A stretch of DNA of 64,000 nucleotides from Falsibacillus albus (GTDB lineage: Bacteria > Bacillota > Bacilli > Bacillales > DSM-25281). The translations under genes and the position numbers were made by a program. This document shows positions 60,778 through 64,000 of this stretch, piece after piece. The stretch lies in the NCBI RefSeq assembly GCF_003668575.1, contig NZ_RCVZ01000004.1:226876-290875 (forward strand). The letters run 5' to 3'. A model generated the notes under the pieces. It had not been told where the DNA came from. It searched no databases and worked only from the letters and a program-made list of their open reading frames with translations. How positions within the stretch are numbered: the first letter of the stretch is position 1; each line of letters opens with the position of its first letter.

Positions 60778-62037
60778 TTATGACAAATCCTCAATAAATA
60801 TTTGTGGAAAACTAATGGTCACTTTTGTCCCCTTGTTGACCTCACTGCTGATCGCAACCTTGCCTTTCATCGCATGGATAAGCTGAAAGGAGATGGTCAT
60901 CCCGACGCCAGTGCCCTTCTCCTTCGTCGTATAAAAAGGGCGCCCAATATTCTTTAATTGTGCTTTTGACATCCCTTTTCCTGTATCAGTTATTTCGATA
61001 TAGATCCGGAAATCATGCGCGAACGTTTTCACGGTAAGAATCCCATATGACTCCATTGCTTCGATTCCATTTTTAATAATATTGACCAGCACTTGTTTAA
61101 TTTCATCTTTATTCCCTTTTATGTATAGTTCCTCTTGAATATCTGATTTAATGATGATGTTTTGAATATTTGAATAGGAGGTCATCAATTCGATCGTTTT
61201 ATTGACCTCTTTTGAAATATTGACGTCCGTCAACTCTTCGGTATGCGGTTTGGCCAATGCCAAATAGTCGTTGATGATGGATTGGGCGTGAGAAAGCTCA
61301 TTCAAGGCGATATTGATATAGTTTTTCTGAGAGTTCAGAAGGTTATGATCATCTCTCATTAATTGTAAAAAACCATTCACGGATGTCATCGGATTCCTCA
61401 CCTCATGCGCGACGGATGCTGCCAATTGGCTGATGACATTCAGCTTTTCTGCACGCTGAAGCTCTTCTCTGATCGATATTTGCTGATTGACGTTTTCAAT
61501 GACAAAGACAACCAAAATCAAGCTAACCCAGGAACAACCATAAAAGATAAACATAAAATGTATTTGTTCAAATCTTTCCATAAGAATGAGTGTGCCTGCA
61601 ACCATGAAGGTAATCAGCCAAAAAACTCCGCTCACCACTAGCAATTTCATTTTCATTCTCATCAATTTATATTTTGATGAAACAAATGACATCAACACAG
61701 AAGCCAGTGAATAATTCAACAAAATCACATAAAATCCATCTCCGCCAAGGAAATACCGATATGCAATAAGAATTGCGGAAATCATAATACCAGGCGTGAC
61801 ACCACCATAAAAGAATGCAATCAAAAATGGGATCATTCGAAAATCATAATAATACCCTTTTGAAAATTCCACTGGAAACGTCATCGTCATAACCAGCATG
61901 ATGGCTAAAATAATGGTCAGCTTTGAGCTCGCTTTGCGCCTTTGAATTGCTTTTTCATGAAAAAACAAATGATAAATCAACATCGGGAAAATGACAATCA
62001 ATACCTGATAAACGATATGTTGGATTTCATCCAGCAT
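60778..62037 (-). CDS. KinB-like sensor histidine kinase
   Basis: A 419-aa histidine kinase. Residues about 5-185 hold six hydrophobic helices of the 5TM-LytS/KinB kind. The H-box is SVAHEVRNPMTSVNGFLQLM, the N-box VLVNIIKNGIEAME, then GKGMSKAQL and TTKEKGTGVGMTIS. No response regulator lies next to it, as with sporulation kinases that phosphorylate Spo0F. Input to sporulation is likely but not shown. Confidence 0.85.
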   Translation of the reverse strand: MLDEIQHIVYQVLIVIFPMLIYHLFFHEKAIQRRKASSKLTIILAIMLVMTMTFPVEFSKGYYYDFRMIPFLIAFFYGGVTPGIMISAILIAYRYFLGGDGFYVILLNYSLASVLMSFVSSKYKLMRMKMKLLVVSGVFWLITFMVAGTLILMERFEQIHFMFIFYGCSWVSLILVVFVIENVNQQISIREELQRAEKLNVISQLAASVAHEVRNPMTSVNGFLQLMRDDHNLLNSQKNYINIALNELSHAQSIINDYLALAKPHTEELTDVNISKEVNKTIELMTSYSNIQNIIIKSDIQEELYIKGNKDEIKQVLVNIIKNGIEAMESYGILTVKTFAHDFRIYIEITDTGKGMSKAQLKNIGRPFYTTKEKGTGVGMTISFQLIHAMKGKVAISSEVNKGTKVTISFPQIFIEDLS

Positions 62038-62109
62038 TCTTCACATCTCCTGATCCTAAATAATAGGACATATACCCTATATTTTCGCCAAAATATCAGG
62101 GATTCCCTT

Positions 62110-63099
62110 TTATTTAGTCAATGTTTTTTCATAGCTCAAATTCTCCTTATCTTGATTATTGGAAGACAAATAAAACTTGTGAAGCATCCCCCCTGTAAAT
62201 GCCGCCAATATTTGTTGAAAGAGCATGCCGGCCACGACAGGAACCGATACTTGGATAGGAAAGTAAGTAATGGCAAGGACAGCTCCTGCACTTATGTTTC
62301 TCATTCCACTGTTGTATGTCAATGAGACTGAAGATGGGGCATCTGCCTTCAAAATCTTTGCTGCCAAGAAGCCTATGAAATAGGATGACATGGCAAGAAT
62401 AAATACAACGATCCCAATCGACAACAAGCTCGCGCTTAAGCTTTTTAAGTATGGGGCAATCGCAGAGCTATTGATGGCCACTACTACCCCAATGGCAATC
62501 TTTGAAAATGGGGAAAAGAATGGACTAACCTTTTCAGGAATCTTCCCTTTCGAAAACTGATTGATCAGCATCCCAAAGACGGAAGGAATGACTATCAGAA
62601 AAAATAATCCTTTCATGATATCCGCTGAATTCATTTCCACCGCTGTACCGACAAATAAAAATAAAACCAATGGAACCATAAATGGCGATAATAATGTATC
62701 AAGCAGAATTATGGATAATGTCAAAATGGAATTTCCAGAATAGATGAATACCCAGACCAAGCTCGTTATCCCTGTTGGAATTAAAAAAGAAAGAATGAGA
62801 CCGATCCTCGTATAAAGATCATGATGAAAAAATATCTCACCGGCAGCAAAAGCTAATAATGGCATGACGATATGTAGAATGCCAAGGCAAACAAACATGG
62901 GCAAGGGATGGAAGAAAACTCTCTTTAAATCCTGAAAGCTGGAGTTCAAGCTTCCTGCCAAGGTCATGAATGCAAAAATCCAAGGTACCCAAAAAACAAA
63001 CGTATAAAGATCCTTGGAGAATACAATTCCCATTATGACTCCAAGGGGAGTGATAAAAGGCATGATTTTCTGAAGGAATGCATTTATAGAAATGAGCAT
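62110..63099 (-). CDS. Bile acid:sodium symporter-family protein
   Basis: A 329-aa membrane protein with nine or ten hydrophobic segments. SFLIPTGITSLVWVFIYSGN and SLTYNSGMRNISAGAVLAIT are the two crossed-helix signatures of the BASS family (sodium sites). B. subtilis YocS is a relative. The substrate may be an organic anion. It lies 72 bp upstream of the kinase gene's start on the same strand. Confidence 0.85.
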   Translation of the reverse strand: MLISINAFLQKIMPFITPLGVIMGIVFSKDLYTFVFWVPWIFAFMTLAGSLNSSFQDLKRVFFHPLPMFVCLGILHIVMPLLAFAAGEIFFHHDLYTRIGLILSFLIPTGITSLVWVFIYSGNSILTLSIILLDTLLSPFMVPLVLFLFVGTAVEMNSADIMKGLFFLIVIPSVFGMLINQFSKGKIPEKVSPFFSPFSKIAIGVVVAINSSAIAPYLKSLSASLLSIGIVVFILAMSSYFIGFLAAKILKADAPSSVSLTYNSGMRNISAGAVLAITYFPIQVSVPVVAGMLFQQILAAFTGGMLHKFYLSSNNQDKENLSYEKTLTK

Positions 63100-63259
63100 C
63101 TTGGCATCTCCTTTTGATATTTCGTGTTGCGAATAATCTTAGTTTTCCACTCAACCTCATGAATGTCAATATAAAAAGTTGGCCGTGTTAAACACTATGT
63201 GTTTTTTTTATCAAAATTAAGAGAACTTCTGTCTTTGAAGTTCCCTTGTCTATTTCTTT

Positions 63260-63505
63260 TCCATTATAGTCCCTTTCTGATTCCCTTCAAATCGATTCTC
63301 GCTCATAACGGGCACCTTATCCGCTTTCTGGTGCCCTTTATTTCGATTCTCAATTCCGACGGGCATCAGAATCCCGTTCTGGTTCCCTTCATTTCGATTC
63401 TCACTCCCGACGGGCTTCAGAGTCCCATTCTGGTGCCCTTCATTTCGATTCTTGCTCACAATGGGCACCTGATCCCCATGCTGATTCTTTCCATATCAAC
63501 TAGAA
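63260..63505. repeat. 51-bp minisatellite, about 4.5 units
   Basis: The unit begins like GATTCCCTTCATTTCGATTC, continues with TC and then CTCACAACGGGCACC-like text, and returns every 51 bp. Frames on both strands are open through it and give 17-residue repeats (ENRNEGHQNG on minus, VPFISIL on plus), since 51 is a multiple of 3. Degenerate units also lie at 33385-33475. The repeat is common between genes in bacilli; no protein is claimed. Confidence 0.75.
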
Positions 63506-63621
63506 TCGATTATGACAACCTTGAGCTTCAATGCCCTAGAACTGGACAAGGTCAAACTCCAACAGCTTACCTGCCCGTCACCCGCGCCACACCCACTGAA
63601 CCTCCTACAGTGCGAACCAAT

Positions 63622-63864
63622 CTACTTATCCTTTTCAACATCAGGAAATTTCACAAAAAAAGGCTTTCTAATAAATTCTATGGCAAGTATATTTTGAATG
63701 ATGAAAGTACGACGCTGTTTGCGCAAAAAACAATATGCCTTTATATATTTTTCATCAATGGATTCAACCTTTATAATCCGTTGTGTTACTTTCCCAAATC
63801 TGTCTATATAGAACAACATGACAGGATCTTTTGACATAGCAGCATACATTAATAATTTCTCCAT
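63622..63864 (-). CDS. Small WYL-like protein
   Basis: An 80-aa protein with VMLFYIDRFGKVTQRIIKVE, then YIKAYCFLRKQRRTFIIQNI, which follows the pattern of a WYL domain (a Sm-like fold that binds a ligand or nucleic acid). Stand-alone WYL-like proteins of this size are frequent in bacilli, often near SOS genes. SD GGAGGGACATC precedes the ATG. A LexA-like site lies 36 bp upstream. Confidence 0.72.
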   Translation of the reverse strand: MEKLLMYAAMSKDPVMLFYIDRFGKVTQRIIKVESIDEKYIKAYCFLRKQRRTFIIQNILAIEFIRKPFFVKFPDVEKDK

Positions 63865-63899
63865 GATGTCCCTCCAACATTTGATTAATTACCATTATA

Positions 63900-63913
63900 T
63901 GCAAACATATGTT
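63900..63913. promoter_or_regulatory. LexA-like box before the WYL gene
   Basis: CAAACATATGTTCC, on the minus strand GGAACATATGTTTG, fits CGAAC-N4-GTTYG but for the first base. It is upstream of the WYL-like gene. Confidence 0.35.
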
Positions 63914-63937
63914 CCGATAAACCTATTTCCAGCTGAT

Positions 63938-64000
63938 CAATTGAGTAGGAGGGAGTGATTAACTCCCGACCTCTCACACCACCGTACATACGGTTCTCGT
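63938..64000 (-). mobile_element. 3' end of a group II intron, cut by the window edge
   Basis: On the minus strand the text ACGAGAACCGTATGTACGGT, then GGTGTGAGAGGTCGGGAGTT, AATCACTCCC and TCCTACTC gives the usual end of a bacterial group II intron: the domain V hairpin with its ACCGTATGTACGGT tip and a domain VI of which the GGGAGTTAATCACTCCC stem is plain. The reverse transcriptase gene would lie beyond 64000. Confidence 0.75.

Noticed and set aside
63260..63505. CRISPR array
   Set aside because: The 51-bp units are continuous, with no unique spacers and no cas genes.
63199..63834. 211-aa plus-strand and 72-aa minus-strand repeat proteins
   Set aside because: Both arise from the 51-bp minisatellite, which keeps frames open on either strand.

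Overview
The window is low-GC Firmicutes DNA and almost certainly comes from the chromosome of a Bacillus-like spore former (Bacillaceae). The signs are a Bacillus-type eps operon with a SinR homologue and an apparent EAR antiterminator RNA, the sporulation diadenylate cyclase CdaS, an intracellular subtilisin, a KinB-like histidine kinase, a class IV PHA synthase, a Bacillus-type dispersed intergenic repeat, and TTG starts with strong Shine-Dalgarno sites.

Region 1 (about 240-28125), all on the minus strand, joins three systems. (a) At 28125-21113 is a lasso-peptide cluster of the paeninodin type: Asn-synthetase-like cyclase, a 43-aa precursor whose core starts AGPG with Asp at core position 9 and ends in Ser, an HPr-kinase-like peptide kinase, B1 (PqqD-like RRE), B2 protease, a nucleotidyltransferase and an ABC exporter. 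(b) At 20973-5530 is an exopolysaccharide operon in the B. subtilis order: epsA, epsB, EAR RNA, epsC, epsD, epsF, a GT2, epsG, galE, epsL, epsM, epsN, a sinR-like gene, two more glycosyltransferases, a deleted glycosyltransferase remnant and a Wzx-type flippase. (c) At 5438-241 is a second RiPP-like cluster that resembles the lasso cluster but has no cyclase and no B2 protease: one intact and one broken precursor gene with a shared FET leader, an HPr-kinase-like protein, a PqqD-like protein, an S26-type serine peptidase, an ABC exporter and a nucleotidyltransferase. Near-perfect 16-bp palindromes built from two SinR half-sites (GTTCTTT-N2-AAAGAAC) lie upstream of all three units. At eps the palindrome fills the 17-bp spacer of a promoter. 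I read the locus as one biofilm-linked regulon that couples matrix production with two secreted modified peptides. This RiPP-like cluster (c), together with the shared operators, is the best candidate for an undescribed system.

Region 2 (28300-45200) holds small chromosomal units: two GNAT acetyltransferases, an SDR, a 29-aa holin-like type I toxin with a LexA-like box, a DinB protein, TrmO, a PHA operon (SDR, Cys-rich small protein, phaC, 40-aa protein), a VOC protein, an aminoglycoside-phosphotransferase-like kinase, an AlkZ-related protein, coproporphyrinogen oxidase, cdaS, an SGNH hydrolase, mnmH-selD for tRNA selenouridine, and a DUF1572 protein.

Region 3 (45200-64000) is looser and richer in repeats: a lipoprotein, a MerR-HTH coiled-coil protein, an enoyl-CoA hydratase, a cold-shock protein, a GRAM-like protein, a TauE/SafE permease, intracellular subtilisin, three related Cys-rich twin-motif proteins, a VOC protein, an alpha/beta hydrolase, an EamA permease, a HIT protein and PP2C-like phosphatase pair, an old-yellow-enzyme, a KinB-like histidine kinase, a bile-acid/sodium symporter family protein, a 51-bp minisatellite, a small WYL-like protein and the 3' end of a group II intron running off the window. 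No rRNA, tRNA or CRISPR was seen.
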